DNA of 64,000 nt from positions 129,656,754-129,720,753 of the forward strand of contig CP136061.1 in assembly GCA_032622095.1 (NCBI GenBank). Direction: 5' to 3'. Position 1 is the first letter of the stretch. Every line of letters begins with the position of its first letter. The DNA comes from Siphonodentalium dalli (taxonomy: Eukaryota; Mollusca; Scaphopoda; Gadilida; Siphonodentaliidae). Below are positions 35,355 through 49,680 of the stretch, piece by piece. A model generated the notes under the pieces. The model was not told the DNA's origin and did not search any database. It saw only the letters and a program-made list of their open reading frames with translations. The translations under genes were made by a program, and so were the position numbers.

Positions 35355-37604
35355 GCTGCAAGCCAGATTAGCACACGCTATGTGTCTAAATGCCCGTTTT
35401 GTTTAAATATTATTCAATTGTTATATATGCCTTTAATTTATGTTGGTGCGCATGGAAATTTGAAACATGCGCACAATTTGTATTGTATAAATAAACAATT
35501 TGTAATGAATTATATGCAAAGAAGCTTTTACATATTAGGCAATAAACTTATGTATAACAAATATCCTTTTCGTATCTATATATAAACAAATGGGCGGTCT
35601 CTTGGTGCTTGCATTTTTTGTACCTCGTTCCTGTCGTGTCGTGTAGATATTTCTGAAATTGTAGCTGTCTAATGTCAAAATCTAGTAATTATTGTGCGAA
35701 TGGGTGGTTTCGCCTACTTGTCTAATGTCTTGTTCTTTGAACACACAGAAAGAAATCGCATGCAACAATTCCAATCCCGCTTTATATAAGCCATATATCA
35801 GTCCATCGTCAAAGCTTCATTGGAAGACTCGCGTAGCAGGGTTGCGAGTACAAATGCCCTAATGAAGCATAACAGTACGATGATAAAACAAAATCGTTTC
35901 ATGCAAGACTTGTGGTGATCGCTGGTCGGAGAAGGCCGGCGCTTCAGATGGATTTTTTTTTTTTTTGTACAAATTTCCCAATGTATCCATTTTGTGATCA
36001 CTATTTTAACTATAACTCTAAATCCGTGTCTTTGGTTCAGTTCAAGATACAAACCACAATGAACTGTCAGGTTTAAATGAGGTAGTAATCAACGATTTCT
36101 GGCCATTTTCACAATTTCGTGTGGTTACTGTACTACAACATTCTGCTGCACCACGGTCATTGACAAACAGCACACAATAGACATAAATGGACTAAGAATT
36201 CAACTGTCTGTACTTTGACTGGACTGTCACATCATAAATTGAATTATCTCCCTTGGACTGTCCATGCAATGCACCAATTTTTAACCATTGTTTGGCCGAA
36301 AGTAGCCATCTTCGGCCCCGTAGTTAACCATGACAGAGCGAATGTCAGTCTATTGCCACCTTGTGAGCAGATATAGAACCTAGATAGATGTAAGATGATA
36401 TAAAAACTAAAGAAAAATTATCGTATCAATTTTGAAATTTTGTTTTGGAACTGCAGAAGACTGTTTTGAAGGGAGATAAATCAAGCTCTTTTCCGGTGTA
36501 TTACCACATAGAGCTGGTCCACACCATGCAGATACGAAACACATACTTCGTAAGTCAAACATCATCCTATTCTGTGAACTATGGTACCTTTATAAAATAA
36601 TTAAACCATTAAAACAGTACTCACATTAATAACAAATGTCAAACTGACAGTTACAGCCCTTATATTCTTAAAATCCTATTTTTCAGCCCTCCTACAAACC
36701 CATGAAATCGTGTATGGATACTTGAACTAAAACGCATAATATTGTCGATGACAGTGTTGTCGTGCAACAACGTGCTTATGTAGCCTAAATTGTTTATTTC
36801 AGATGGTTGGAACTAATATTTTGCCTCAATTTCGGTATGTTTGTTCTGTCAGTCACATGCCCCTCGTTTCGAATTTACAAAACACCATATTTCCACCACG
36901 TTGTTTGGCGATATTTGACCAATTTAAGCCCAGAACCGAACAATGGCAAAGCGAATGTCAGCAAATGATCATACCATCGCCCGTTAGAACTATGCTGGCG
37001 TTAACCTATATGGGAATCAGAAATAAACCCATCACAGTGGTTGGCTCTCAAGGCCTTTTCCTTCAGAAATAATGCACCGGTCAAGCAGCCGTCAGAAGAG
37101 TTATAAATGCGGATTCTATAGTTTCCCTACACACATTCAAGAAGCGCAGCTATAATGATTGAGTTACAGTTAACCATGCATATGGCAATATAAAGTAAAA
37201 CCTTATATACGTCGAACGTCTGCGCGTGCCAGGGAATACCCAAAACAAATGTGTGTCATAAATATAACTCAGAACCGAAAGCAGTCAGTTGAATTTTTCA
37301 GTAATATATTGATACGCTTAACAACTTATGCATCTATACAATTCGCTTGTTTAGTTGACATTATACTCAATTTTACACCGCGCACAGTGAACCGAGTTAT
37401 ACTCCAAATTCACGGAGCAAGTGGGAAGCGCCGATGCATGTTGTGATATGAATTTGAATGCAACGCAAAGTAAACACTTCGTTGCCACTCGAAAACTGTG
37501 TTGTAGTACTCGAAAGATCGCCGAGCCAATCAAATAGCGTTGATTAGGCCGAACAGAGGCCACTACGTTCTTGTAAAAACACCCCCTTCCAGACCCCGTG
37601 CAAG

Positions 37605-37612
37605 TATATAAA
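37605..37612 (+). promoter_or_regulatory. TATA box, unit 14
   Basis: Consensus TATATAAA; intact although the gene it serves has a stop at codon 50. Confidence 0.8.
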
Positions 37613-37713
37613 TCCAGATTGGTTTCATATCAAACCATATCTTTCGTTCACTGTCGCTCGATCGTTCTAAATCATAACCATTTCAGTCGAACATTATAGA
37701 AATTGCCATCATT

Positions 37714-38346
37714 ATGTCATCAGTTGCAGGCATCGACATGGAAGGGGGACTTTTTGGTTTCCTCATAGATTCAGCGTTTACGTTCAGTGATCAGGATATT
37801 TCACAATCGCATGGGAAAATAACCAGGTCGTGTGTCTCAACAAATATCGAGTACCTTGCTTGAATTCGAGAGAACGCCACAGATGATTTCAATGTGAATG
37901 GCACGGATGTCGACCTTGATGACTATGATTCCTACCAAGCTCAACTGAGGGGTCACAATGTCAGCAGTTCCATTCTGTTTTCTGTGGGGTGTGATGCAGC
38001 GACAGATTCGAAAGACAAGAAAGGAATCAAGCGAGCATGTGCCGAAGCCGTTCTGCCCCCAAATAAGAGACCGGTAGTGAACAGTTTAAGGAACAAATCA
38101 AAAGAATATTGCGTTTTCTGCAAACACAGTAAAAAACCAGCACGGTTGTACAAAAGTCACCTGGTAAAAGACGACAATGATGTAGTTACCTGTCCCATTC
38201 TCCGACGGTACAAGTGCCCTCTATGTGGTGTTTCTGGTGACAAAGCTCACACGATCAAGTATTGTCCATCATACGACGGGATATCCATGAGCGTTGCCGT
38301 AGCCAGGAGAAGAAAGTTCGACAGCAAGAGAGTCAGATCTTCATAA
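37714..38346 (+). pseudogene. nanos: nanos-like gene, unit 14: nonsense codon at Ser50
   Basis: Codon 50, TCA (Ser) in intact copies, is TGA at 37861-37863, and codon 53 is changed from Ala to Glu. The frame after the stop is open to the normal TAA and keeps every zinc ligand. The next ATG in the correct frame is far downstream, so a finger-containing product from this transcript is unlikely. The lesion is shared with units 15 and 16, which are close to identical to this one. Confidence 0.92.
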
Positions 38347-40596
38347 GCTGCAAGCCAGATTAGCACACGCTATGTGTCTAAATGCCCGTTTTGTTTAAAT
38401 ATTATTCAATTGTTATATATGCCTTTAATTTATGTTGGTGCGCATGGAAATTTGAAACATGCGCACAATTTGTATTGTATAAATAAACAATTTGTAATGA
38501 ATTATATGCAAAGAAGCTTTTACATATTAGGCAATAAACTTATGTATAACAAATATCCCTTTCGTATCTATATATAAACAAATGGGCGGTCTCTTGGTGC
38601 TTGCATTTTTTGTACCTCGTTCCTGTCGTGTCGTGTAGATATTTCTGAAATTGTAGCTGTCTAATGTCAAAATCTAGTGATTATTGTGCGAATGGGTTGT
38701 TTCGCCTACTTGTCTAATGTCTTGTTCTTTGAACACACAGAAAGAAATCGCATGCAACAATTCCAATCCCGCTTTATATAAGCCATATATCAGTCCATCG
38801 TCAAAGCTTCATTGGAAGACTCGCGTAGCAGGGTTGCGAGTACAAATGCCCTACTGAAGCATAACAGTACGATGATAAATCAAAATCGTTTCATGCAAGA
38901 CTTGTGGTGATCGCTGGTCGGAGAAGGCCGGCGCTTCAGATGGAATTTTTTTTTTTTTGTACAAATTTCCCAATGTATCCATTTTGTGATCACTATTTTA
39001 ACTATAACTCTAAATCCGTGTCTTTGGTTCAGTTCAAGATACAAACCACAATGAACTGTCAGGTTTAAATGAGGTAGTAATCAACGATTTCTGGCCATTT
39101 TCACAATTTCGTGTGGTTACTGTACTACAACATTCTGCTGCACCACGGTCATTGACAAACAGCACACAATAGACATAAATGGACTAAGAATTCAACTGTC
39201 TGTACTTTGACTGGACTGTCACATCATAAATTGAATTATCTCCCTTGGACTGTCCATGCAATGCACCAATTTTTAACCATTGTTTGGCCGAAAGTAGCCA
39301 TCTTCGGCCCCGTAGTTAACCATGACAGAGCGAATGTCAGTCTATTGCCACCTTGTGAGCAGATATAGAACCTAGATAGATGTAAGATGATATAAAAACT
39401 AAAGAAAAATTATCGTATCAATTTTGAAATTTTGTTTTGGAACTGCAGAAGACTGTTTTGAAGGGAGATAAATCAAGCTCTTTTCCGGTGTATTACCACA
39501 TAGAGCTGGTCCACACCATGCAGATACGAAACACATACTTCGTAAGTCAAACATCATCCTATTCTGTGAACTATGGTACCTTTATAAAATAATTAAACCA
39601 TTAAAACAGTACTCACATTAATAACAAATGTCAAACTGACAGTTACAGCCCTTATATTCTTAAAATCCTATTTTTCAGCCCTCCTACAAACCCATGAAAT
39701 CGTGTATGGATACTTGAACTAAAACGCATAATATTGTCGATGACAGTGTTGTCGTGCAACAACGTGCTTATGTAGCCTAAATTGTTTATTTCAGATGGTT
39801 GGAACTAATATTTTGCCTCAATTTCGGTATGTTTGTTCTGTCAGTCACATGCCCCTCGTTTCGAATTTACAAAACACCATATTTCCACCACGTTGTTTGG
39901 CGATATTTGACCAATTTAAGCCCAGAACCGAACAATGGCAAAGCGAATGTCAGCAAATGATCATACCATCGCCCGTTAGAACTATGCTGGCGTTAACCTA
40001 TATGGGAATCAGAAATAAACCCATCACAGTGGTTGGCTCTCAAGGCCTTTTCCTTCAGAAATAATGCACCGGTCAAGCAGCCGTCAGAAGAGTTATAAAT
40101 GCGGATTCTATAGTTTCCCTACACACATTCAAGAAGCGCAGCTATAATGATTGAGTTACAGTTAACCATGCATATGGCAATATAAAGTATAACCTTATAT
40201 ACGTCGAACGTCTGCGCGTGCCAGGGAATACCCAAAACAAATGTGTGTCATAAATATAACTCAGAACCGAAAGCAGTCAGTTGAATTTTTCAGTAATATA
40301 TTGATACGCTTAACAACTTATGCATCTATACAATTCGCTTGTTTAGTTGACATTATACTCAATTTTACACCGCGCACAGTGAACCGAGTTATACTCCAAA
40401 TTCACGGAGCAAGTGGGAAGCGCCGATGCATGTTGTGATATGAATTTGAATGCAACGCAAAGTAAACACTTCGTTGCCACTCGAAAACTGTGTTGTAGTA
40501 CTCGAAAGATCGCCGAGCCAATCAAATAGCGTTGATTAGGCCGAACAGAGGCCACTACGTTCTTGTAAAAACACCCCCTTCCAGACCCCGTGCAAG

Positions 40597-40604
40597 TATA
40601 TAAA
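40597..40604 (+). promoter_or_regulatory. TATA box, unit 15
   Basis: Consensus TATATAAA before the nonsense copy at 40706. Confidence 0.8.
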
Positions 40605-40705
40605 TCCAGATTGGTTTCATATCAAACCACATCTTTCGTTCACTGTCGCTCGATCGTTCTAAATCATAACCATTTCAGTCGAACATTATAGAAATTGCCA
40701 TCATT

Positions 40706-41338
40706 ATGTCATCAGTTGCAGGCATCGACATGGAAGGGGGACTTTTTGGTTTCCTCATAGATTCAGCGTTTACGTTCAGTGATCAGGATATTTCACAATC
40801 GCATGGGAAAATAACCAGGTCGTGTGTCTCAACAAATATCGAGTACCTTGCTTGAATTCGAGAGAACGCCACAGATGATTTCAATGTGAATGGCACGGAT
40901 GTCGACCTTGATGACTATGATTCCTACCAAGCTCAACTGAGGGGTCACAATGTCAGCAGTTCCATTCTGTTTTCTGTGGGGTGTGATGCAGCGACAGATT
41001 CGAAAGACAAGAAAGGAATCAAGCGAGCATGTGCCGAAGCCGTTCTGCCCCCAAATAAGAGACCGGTAGTGAACAGTTTAAGGAACAAATCAAAAGAATA
41101 TTGCGTTTTCTGCAAACACAGTAAAAAACCAGCACGGTTGTACAAAAGTCACCTGGTAAAAGACGACAATGATGTAGTTACCTGTCCCATTCTCCGACGG
41201 TACAAGTGCCCTCTATGTGGTGTTTCTGGTGACAAAGCTCACACGATCAAGTATTGTCCATCATACGACGGGATATCCATGAGCGTTGCCGTAGCCAGGA
41301 GAAGAAAGTTCGACAGCAAGAGAGTCAGATCTTCATAA
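40706..41338 (+). pseudogene. nanos: nanos-like gene, unit 15: nonsense codon at Ser50
   Basis: This copy has the same TGA at codon 50 (40853-40855) and A53E as unit 14, and the rest of the unit is nearly base-for-base the same. It differs by a T-to-C change in the 5' UTR near 40630. It is a recent tandem copy of an already dead gene. Confidence 0.92.
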
Positions 41339-43588
41339 GCTGCAAGCCAGATTAGCACACGCTATGTGTCTAAATGCCCGTTTTGTTTAAATATTATTCA
41401 ATTGTTATATATGCCTTTAATTTATGTTGGTGCGCATGGAAATTTGAAACATGCGCACAATTTGTATTGTATAAATAAACAATTTGTAATGAATTATATG
41501 CAAAGAAGCTTTTACATATTAGGCAATAAACTTATGTATAACAAATATCCCTTTCGTATCTATATATAAACAAATGGGCGGTCTCTTGGTGCTTGCATTT
41601 TTTGTACCTCGTTCCTGTCGTGTCGTGTAGATATTTCTGAAATTGTAGCTGTCTAATGTCAAAATCTAGTGATTATTGTGCGAATGGGTTGTTTCGCCTA
41701 CTTGTCTAATGTCTTGTTCTTTGAACACACAGAAAGAAATCGCATGCAACAATTCCAATCCCGCTTTATATAAGCCATATATCAGTCCATCGTCAAAGCT
41801 TCATTGGAAGACTCGCGTAGCAGGGTTGCGAGTACAAATGCCCTACTGAAGCATAACAGTACGATGATAAATCAAAATCGTTTCATGCAAGACTTGTGGT
41901 GATCGCTGGTCGGAGAAGGCCGGCGCTTCAGATGGAATTTTTTTTTTTTTGTACAAATTTCCCAATGTATCCATTTTGTGATCACTATTTTAACTATAAC
42001 TCTAAATCCGTGTCTTTGGTTCAGTTCAAGATACAAACCACAATGAACTGTCAGGTTTAAATGAGGTAGTAATCAACGATTTCTGGCCATTTTCACAATT
42101 TCGTGTGGTTACTGTACTACAACATTCTGCTGCACCACGGTCATTGACAAACAGCACACAATAGACATAAATGGACTAAGAATTCAACTGTCTGTACTTT
42201 GACTGGACTGTCACATCATAAATTGAATTATCTCCCTTGGACTGTCCATGCAATGCACCAATTTTTAACCATTGTTTGGCCGAAAGTAGCCATCTTCGGC
42301 CCCGTAGTTAACCATGACAGAGCGAATGTCAGTCTATTGCCACCTTGTGAGCAGATATAGAACCTAGATAGATGTAAGATGATATAAAAACTAAAGAAAA
42401 ATTATCGTATCAATTTTGAAATTTTGTTTTGGAACTGCAGAAGACTGTTTTGAAGGGAGATAAATCAAGCTCTTTTCCGGTGTATTACCACATAGAGCTG
42501 GTCCACACCATGCAGATACGAAACACATACTTCGTAAGTCAAACATCATCCTATTCTGTGAACTATGGTACCTTTATAAAATAATTAAACCATTAAAACA
42601 GTACTCACATTAATAACAAATGTCAAACTGACAGTTACAGCCCTTATATTCTTAAAATCCTATTTTTCAGCCCTCCTACAAACCCATGAAATCGTGTATG
42701 GATACTTGAACTAAAACGCATAATATTGTCGATGACAGTGTTGTCGTGCAACAACGTGCTTATGTAGCCTAAATTGTTTATTTCAGATGGTTGGAACTAA
42801 TATTTTGCCTCAATTTCGGTATGTTTGTTCTGTCAGTCACATGCCCCTCGTTTCGAATTTACAAAACACCATATTTCCACCACGTTGTTTGGCGATATTT
42901 GACCAATTTAAGCCCAGAACCGAACAATGGCAAAGCGAATGTCAGCAAATGATCATACCATCGCCCGTTAGAACTATGCTGGCGTTAACCTATATGGGAA
43001 TCAGAAATAAACCCATCACAGTGGTTGGCTCTCAAGGCCTTTTCCTTCAGAAATAATGCACCGGTCAAGCAGCCGTCAGAAGAGTTATAAATGCGGATTC
43101 TATAGTTTCCCTACACACATTCAAGAAGCGCAGCTATAATGATTGAGTTACAGTTAACCATGCATATGGCAATATAAAGTATAACCTTATATACGTCGAA
43201 CGTCTGCGCGTGCCAGGGAATACCCAAAACAAATGTGTGTCATAAATATAACTCAGAACCGAAAGCAGTCAGTTGAATTTTTCAGTAATATATTGATACG
43301 CTTAACAACTTATGCATCTATACAATTCGCTTGTTTAGTTGACATTATACTCAATTTTACACCGCGCACAGTGAACCGAGTTATACTCCAAATTCACGGA
43401 GCAAGTGGGAAGCGCCGATGCATGTTGTGATATGAATTTGAATGCAACGCAAAGTAAACACTTCGTTGCCACTCGAAAACTGTGTTGTAGTACTCGAAAG
43501 ATCGCCGAGCCAATCAAATAGCGTTGATTAGGCCGAACAGAGGCCACTACGTTCTTGTAAAAACACCCCCTTCCAGACCCCGTGCAAG

Positions 43589-43596
43589 TATATAAA
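43589..43596 (+). promoter_or_regulatory. TATA box, unit 16
   Basis: Consensus TATATAAA before the nonsense copy at 43698. Confidence 0.8.
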
Positions 43597-43697
43597 TCCA
43601 GATTGGTTTCATATCAAACCATATCTTTCGTTCACTGTCGCTCGATCGTTCTAAATCATAACCATTTCAGTCGAACATTATAGAAATTGCCATCATT

Positions 43698-44330
43698 ATG
43701 TCATCAGTTGCAGGCATCGACATGGAAGGGGGACTTTTTGGTTTCCTCATAGATTCAGCGTTTACGTTCAGTGATCAGGATATTTCACAATCGCATGGGA
43801 AAATAACCAGGTCGTGTGTCTCAACAAATATCGAGTACCTTGCTTGAATTCGAGAGAACGCCACAGATGATTTCAATGTGAATGGCACGGATGTCGACCT
43901 TGATGACTATGATTCCTACCAAGCTCAACTGAGGGGTCACAATGTCAGCAGTTCCATTCTGTTTTCTGTGGGGTGTGATGCAGCGACAGATTCGAAAGAC
44001 AAGAAAGGAATCAAGCGAGCATGTGCCGAAGCCGTTCTGCCCCCAAATAAGAGACCGGTAGTGAACAGTTTAAGGAACAAATCAAAAGAATATTGCGTTT
44101 TCTGCAAACACAGTAAAAAACCAGCACGGTTGTACAAAAGTCACCTGGTAAAAGACGACAATGATGTAGTTACCTGTCCCATTCTCCGACGGTACAAGTG
44201 CCCTCTATGTGGTGTTTCTGGTGACAAAGCTCACACGATCAAGTATTGTCCATCATACGACGGGATATCCATGAGCGTTGCCGTAGCCAGGAGAAGAAAG
44301 TTCGACAGCAAGAGAGTCAGATCTTCATAA
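43698..44330 (+). pseudogene. nanos: nanos-like gene, unit 16: nonsense codon at Ser50
   Basis: This copy has TGA at codon 50 (43845-43847) and A53E as in units 14 and 15. Downstream, its spacer exon-like frame carries Ser instead of Thr at residue 45, which marks the edge of the 14-16 sub-block. Confidence 0.92.
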
Positions 44331-46580
44331 GCTGCAAGCCAGATTAGCACACGCTATGTGTCTAAATGCCCGTTTTGTTTAAATATTATTCAATTGTTAT
44401 ATATGCCTTTAATTTATGTTGGTGCGCATGGAAATTTGAAACATGCGCACAATTTGTATTGTATAAATAAACAATTTGTAATGAATTATATGCAAAGAAG
44501 CTTTTACATATTAGGCAATAAACTTATGTATAACAAATATCCCTTTCGTATCTATATATAAACAAATGGGCGGTCTCTTGGTGCTTGCATTTTTTGTACC
44601 TCGTTCCTGTCGTGTCGTGTAGATATTTCTGAAATTGTAGCTGTCTAATGTCAAAATCTAGTGATTATTGTGCGAATTGGTTGTTTCGCCTACTTGTCTA
44701 ATGTCTTGTTCTTTGAACACACAGAAAGAAATCGCATGCAACAATTCCAATCCCGCTTTATATAAGCCATATATCAGTCCATCGTCAAAGCTTCATTGGA
44801 AGACTCGCGTAGCAGGGTTGCGAGTACAAATGCCCTACTGAAGCATAACAGTACGATGATAAATCAAAATCGTTTCATGCAAGACTTGTGGTGATCGCTG
44901 GTCGGAGAAGGCCGGCGCTTCAGATGGAATTTTTTTTTTTTTGTACAAATTTCCCAATGTATCCATTTTGTGATCACTATTTTAACTATAACTCTAAATC
45001 CGTGTCTTTGGTTCAGTTCAAGATACAAACCACAATGAACTGTCAGGTTTAAATGAGGTAGTAATCAACGATTTCTGGCCATTTTCACAATTTCGTGTGG
45101 TTACTGTACTACAACATTCTGCTGCACCACGGTCATTGACAAACAGCACACAATAGACATAAATGGACTAAGAATTCAACTGTCTGTACTTTGACTGGAC
45201 TGTCACATCATAAATTGAATTATCTCCCTTGGACTGTCCATGCAATGCACCAATTTTTAACCATTGTTTGGCCGAAAGTAGCCATCTTCGGCCCCGTAGT
45301 TAACCATGACAGAGCGAATGTCAGTCTATTGCCACCTTGTGAGCAGATATAGAACCTAGATAGATGTAAGATGATATAAAAACTAAAGAAAAATTATCGT
45401 ATCAATTTTGAAATTTTGTTTTGGAACTGCAGAAGACTGTTTTGAAGGGAGATAAATCAAGCTCTTTTCCGGTGTATTACCACATAGAGCTGGTCCACAC
45501 CATGCAGATACGAAACACATACTTCGTAAGTCAAACATCATCCTATTCTGTGAACTATGGTACCTTTATAAAATAATTAAACCATTAAAACAGTACTCAC
45601 ATTAATAACAAATGTCAAACTGACAGTTACAGCCCTTATATTCTTAAAATCCTATTTTTCAGCCCTCCTACAAACCCATGAAATCGTGTATGGATACTTG
45701 AACTAAAACGCATAATATTGTCGATGACAGTGTTGTCGTGCAACAACGTGCTTATGTAGCCTAAATTGTTTATTTCAGATGGTTGGAACTAATATTTTGC
45801 CTCAATTTCGGTATGTTTGTTCTGTCAGTCACATGCCCCTCGTTTCGAATTTACAAAACACCATATTTCCACCACGTTGTTTGGCGATATTTGACCAATT
45901 TAAGCCCAGAAGCGAACAATGGCAAAGCGAATGTCAGCAAATGATCATACCATCGCCCGTTAGAACTATGCTGGCGTTAACCTATATGGGAATCAGAAAT
46001 AAACCCATCACAGTGGTTGGCTCTCAAGGCCTTTTCCTTCAGAAATAATGCACCGGTCAAGCAGCCGTCAGAAGAGTTATAAATGCGGATTCTATAGTTT
46101 CCCTACACACATTCAAGAAGCGCAGCTATAATGATTGAGTTACAGTTAACCATGCATATGGCAATATAAAGTATAACCTTATATACGTCGAACGTCTGCG
46201 CGTGCCAGGGAATACCCAAAACAAATGTGTGTCATAAATATAACTCAGAACCGAAAGCAGTCAGTTGAATTTTTCAGTAATATATTGATACGCTTAACAA
46301 CTTATGCATCTATACAATTCGCTTGTTTAGTTGACATTATACTCAATTTTACACCGCGCACAGTGAACCGAGTTATACTCCAAATTCACGGAGCAAGTGG
46401 GAAGCGCCGATGCATGTTGTGATATGAATTTGAATGCAACGCAAAGTAAACACTTCGTTGCCACTCGAAAACTGTGTTGTAGTACTCGAAAGATCGCCGA
46501 GCCAATCAAATAGCGTTGATTAGGCCGAACAGAGGCCACTACGTTCTTGTAAAAACACCCCCTTCCAGACCCCGTGCAAG

Positions 46581-46588
46581 TATATAAA
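46581..46588 (+). promoter_or_regulatory. TATA box, unit 17
   Basis: Consensus TATATAAA before the ATG at 46690. Confidence 0.8.
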
Positions 46589-46689
46589 TCCAGATTGGTT
46601 TCATATCAAACCATATCTTTCGTTCACTGTCGCTCGATCGTTCTAAATCATAACCATTTCAGTCGAACATTATAGAAATTGCCATCATT

Positions 46690-47322
46690 ATGTCATCAGT
46701 TGCAGGCATCGACATGGAAGGGGGACTTTTTGGTTTCCTCATAGATTCAGCGTTTACGTTCAGTGATCAGGATATTTCACAATCGCATGGGAAAATAACC
46801 AGGTCGTGTGTCTCAACAAATATCGAGTACCTTGCTTCAATTCGAGCGAACGCCACATATGATTTCAATGTGAATGGCACGGATGTCGACCTTGATGACT
46901 ATGATTCCTACCAAGCTCAACTGAGGGGTCACAATGTCAGCAGTTCCATTCTGTTTTCTGTGGGGTGTGATGCAGCGACAGATTCGAAAGACAAGAAAGG
47001 AATCAAGCGAGCATGTGCCGAAGCCGTTCTGCCCCCAAATAAGAGACCGGTAGTGAACAGTTTAAGGAACAAATCAAAAGAATATTGCGTTTTCTGCAAA
47101 CACAGTAAAAAGCCAGCACGGTTGTACAAAAGTCACCTGGTAAAAGACGACAATGATGTAGTTACCTGTCCCATTCTCCGACGGTACAAGTGCCCTCTAT
47201 GTGGTGTTTCTGGTGACAAAGCTCACACGATCAAGTATTGTCCATCATACGACGGGATATCCATGAGCGTTGCCGTAGCCAGGAGAAGAAGGTTCGACAG
47301 CAAGAGAGTCAGATCTTCATAA
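46690..47322 (+). CDS. nanos: Nanos-like zinc-finger protein, unit 17
   Basis: This is an intact 210-codon frame with all ligands. K10E, D58Y and K201R are identical to unit 18; K201R is found only in this pair. Confidence 0.92.
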   Translation: MSSVAGIDMEGGLFGFLIDSAFTFSDQDISQSHGKITRSCVSTNIEYLASIRANATYDFNVNGTDVDLDDYDSYQAQLRGHNVSSSILFSVGCDAATDSKDKKGIKRACAEAVLPPNKRPVVNSLRNKSKEYCVFCKHSKKPARLYKSHLVKDDNDVVTCPILRRYKCPLCGVSGDKAHTIKYCPSYDGISMSVAVARRRRFDSKRVRSS

Positions 47323-49571
47323 GCTGCAAGCCAGATTAGCACACGCTATGTGTCTAAATGCCCGTTTTGTTTAAATATTATTCAATTGTTATATATGCCT
47401 TTAATTTATGTTGGTGCGCATGGAAATTTGAAACATGCGCACAATTTGTATTGTATAAATAAACAATTTGTAATGAATTATATGCAAAGAAGCTTTTACA
47501 TATTAGGCAATAAACTTATGTATAACAAATATCCTTTTCGTATCTATATATAAACAAATGGGCGGTCTCTTGGTGCTTGCATTTTTTGTACCTCGTTCCT
47601 GTCGTGTCGTGTAGATATTTCTGAAATTGTAGCTGTCTAATGTCAAAATCTAGTAATTATTGTGCGAATGGGTGGTTTCGCCTACTTGTCTAATGTCTTG
47701 TTCTTTGAACACACAGAAAGAAATCGCATGCAACAATTCCAATCCCGCTTTATATAAGCCATATATCAGTCCATCGTCAAAGCTTCATTGGAAGACTCGC
47801 GTAGCAGGGTTGCGAGTACAAATGCCCTACTGAAGCATAACAGTACGATGATAAAACAAAATCGTTTCATGCAAGACTTGTGGTGATCGCTGGTCGGAGA
47901 AGGCCGGCGCTTCAGATGGATTTTTTTTTTTTTGTACAAATTTCCCAATGTATCCATTTTGTGATCACTATTTTAACTATAACTCTAAATCCGTGTCTTT
48001 GGTTCAGTTCAAGATACAAACCACAATGAACTGTCAGGTTTAAATGAGGTAGTAATCAACGATTTCTGGCCATTTTCACAATTTCGTGTGGTTACTGTAC
48101 TACAACATTCTGCTGCACCACGGTCATTGACAAACAGCACACAATAGACATAAATGGACTAAGAATTCAACTGTCTGTACTTTGACTGGACTGTCACATC
48201 ATAAATTGAATTATCTCCCTTGGACTGTCCATGCAATGCACCAATTTTTAACCATTGTTTGGCCGAAAGTAGCCATCTTCGGCCCCGTAGTTAACCATGA
48301 CAGAGCGAATGTCAGTCTATTGTCACCTTGTGAGCAGATATAGAACCTAGATAGATGTAAGATGATATAAAAACTAAAGAAAAATTATCGTATCAATTTT
48401 GAAATTTTGTTTTGGAACTGCAGAAGACTGTTTTGAAGGGAGATAAATCAAGCTCTTTTCCGGTGTATTACCACATAGAGCTGGTCCACACCATGCAGAT
48501 ACGAAACACATACTTCGTAAGTCAAACATCATCCTATTCTGTGAACTATGGTACCTTTATAAAATAATTAAACCATTAAAACAGTACTCACATTAATAAC
48601 AAATGTCAAACTGACAGTTACAGCCCTTATATTCTTAAAATCCTATTTTTCAGCCCTCCTACAAACCCATGAAATCGTGTATGGATACTTGAACTAAAAC
48701 GCATAATATTGTCGATGACAGTGTTGTCGTGCAACAACGTGCTTATGTAGCCTAAATTGTTTATTTCAGATGGTTGGAACTAATATTTTGCCTCAATTTC
48801 GGTATGTTTGTTCTGTCAGTCACATGCCCCTCGTTTCGAATTTACAAAACACCATATTTCCACCACGTTGTTTGGCGATATTTGACCAATTTAAGCCCAG
48901 AACCGAACAATGGCAAAGCGAATGTCAGCAAATGATCATACCATCGCCCGTTAGAACTATGCTGTCGTTAACCTATATGGGAATCAGAAATAAACCCATC
49001 ACAGTGGTTGGCTCTCAAGGCCTTTTCCTTCAGAAATAATGCACCGGTCAAGCAGCCGTCAGAAGAGTTATAAATGCGGATTCTATAGTTTCCCTACACA
49101 CATTCAAGAAGCGCAGCTATAATGATTGAGTTACAGTTAACCATGCATATGGCAATATAAAGTATAACCTTATATACGTCGAACGTCTGCGCGTGCCAGG
49201 GAATACCCAAAACAAATGTGTGTCATAAATCTAACTCAGAACCGAAAGCAGTCAGTTGAATTTTTCAGTAATATATTGATACGCTTAACAACTTATGCAT
49301 CTATACAATTCGCTTGTTTAGTTGACATTATACTCAATTTTACACCGCGCACAGTGAACCGAGTTATACTCCAAATTCACGGAGCAAGTGGGAAGCGCCG
49401 ATGCATGTTGTGATATGAATTTGAATGCAACGCAAAGTAAACACTTCGTTGCCACTCGAAAACTGTGTTGTAGTACTCGAAAGATCGCCGAGCCAATCAA
49501 ATAGCGTTGATTAGGCCGAACAGAGGCCACTACGTTCTTGTAAAAACACCCCCTTCCAGACCCCGTGCAAG

Positions 49572-49579
49572 TATATAAA
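49572..49579 (+). promoter_or_regulatory. TATA box, unit 18
   Basis: Consensus TATATAAA before the ATG at 49681. Confidence 0.8.
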
Positions 49580-49680
49580 TCCAGATTGGTTTCATATCAA
49601 ACCATATCTTTCGTTCACTGTCGCTCGATCGTTCTAAATCATAACCATTTCAGTCGAACATTATAGAAATTGCCATCATT

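Noticed and set aside
37861-37863. TGA at codon 50 as a selenocysteine codon
   Set aside because: Intact copies have Ser here, no Sec family is involved, and a neighbouring codon is also changed in some of these units; a nonsense change is simpler.
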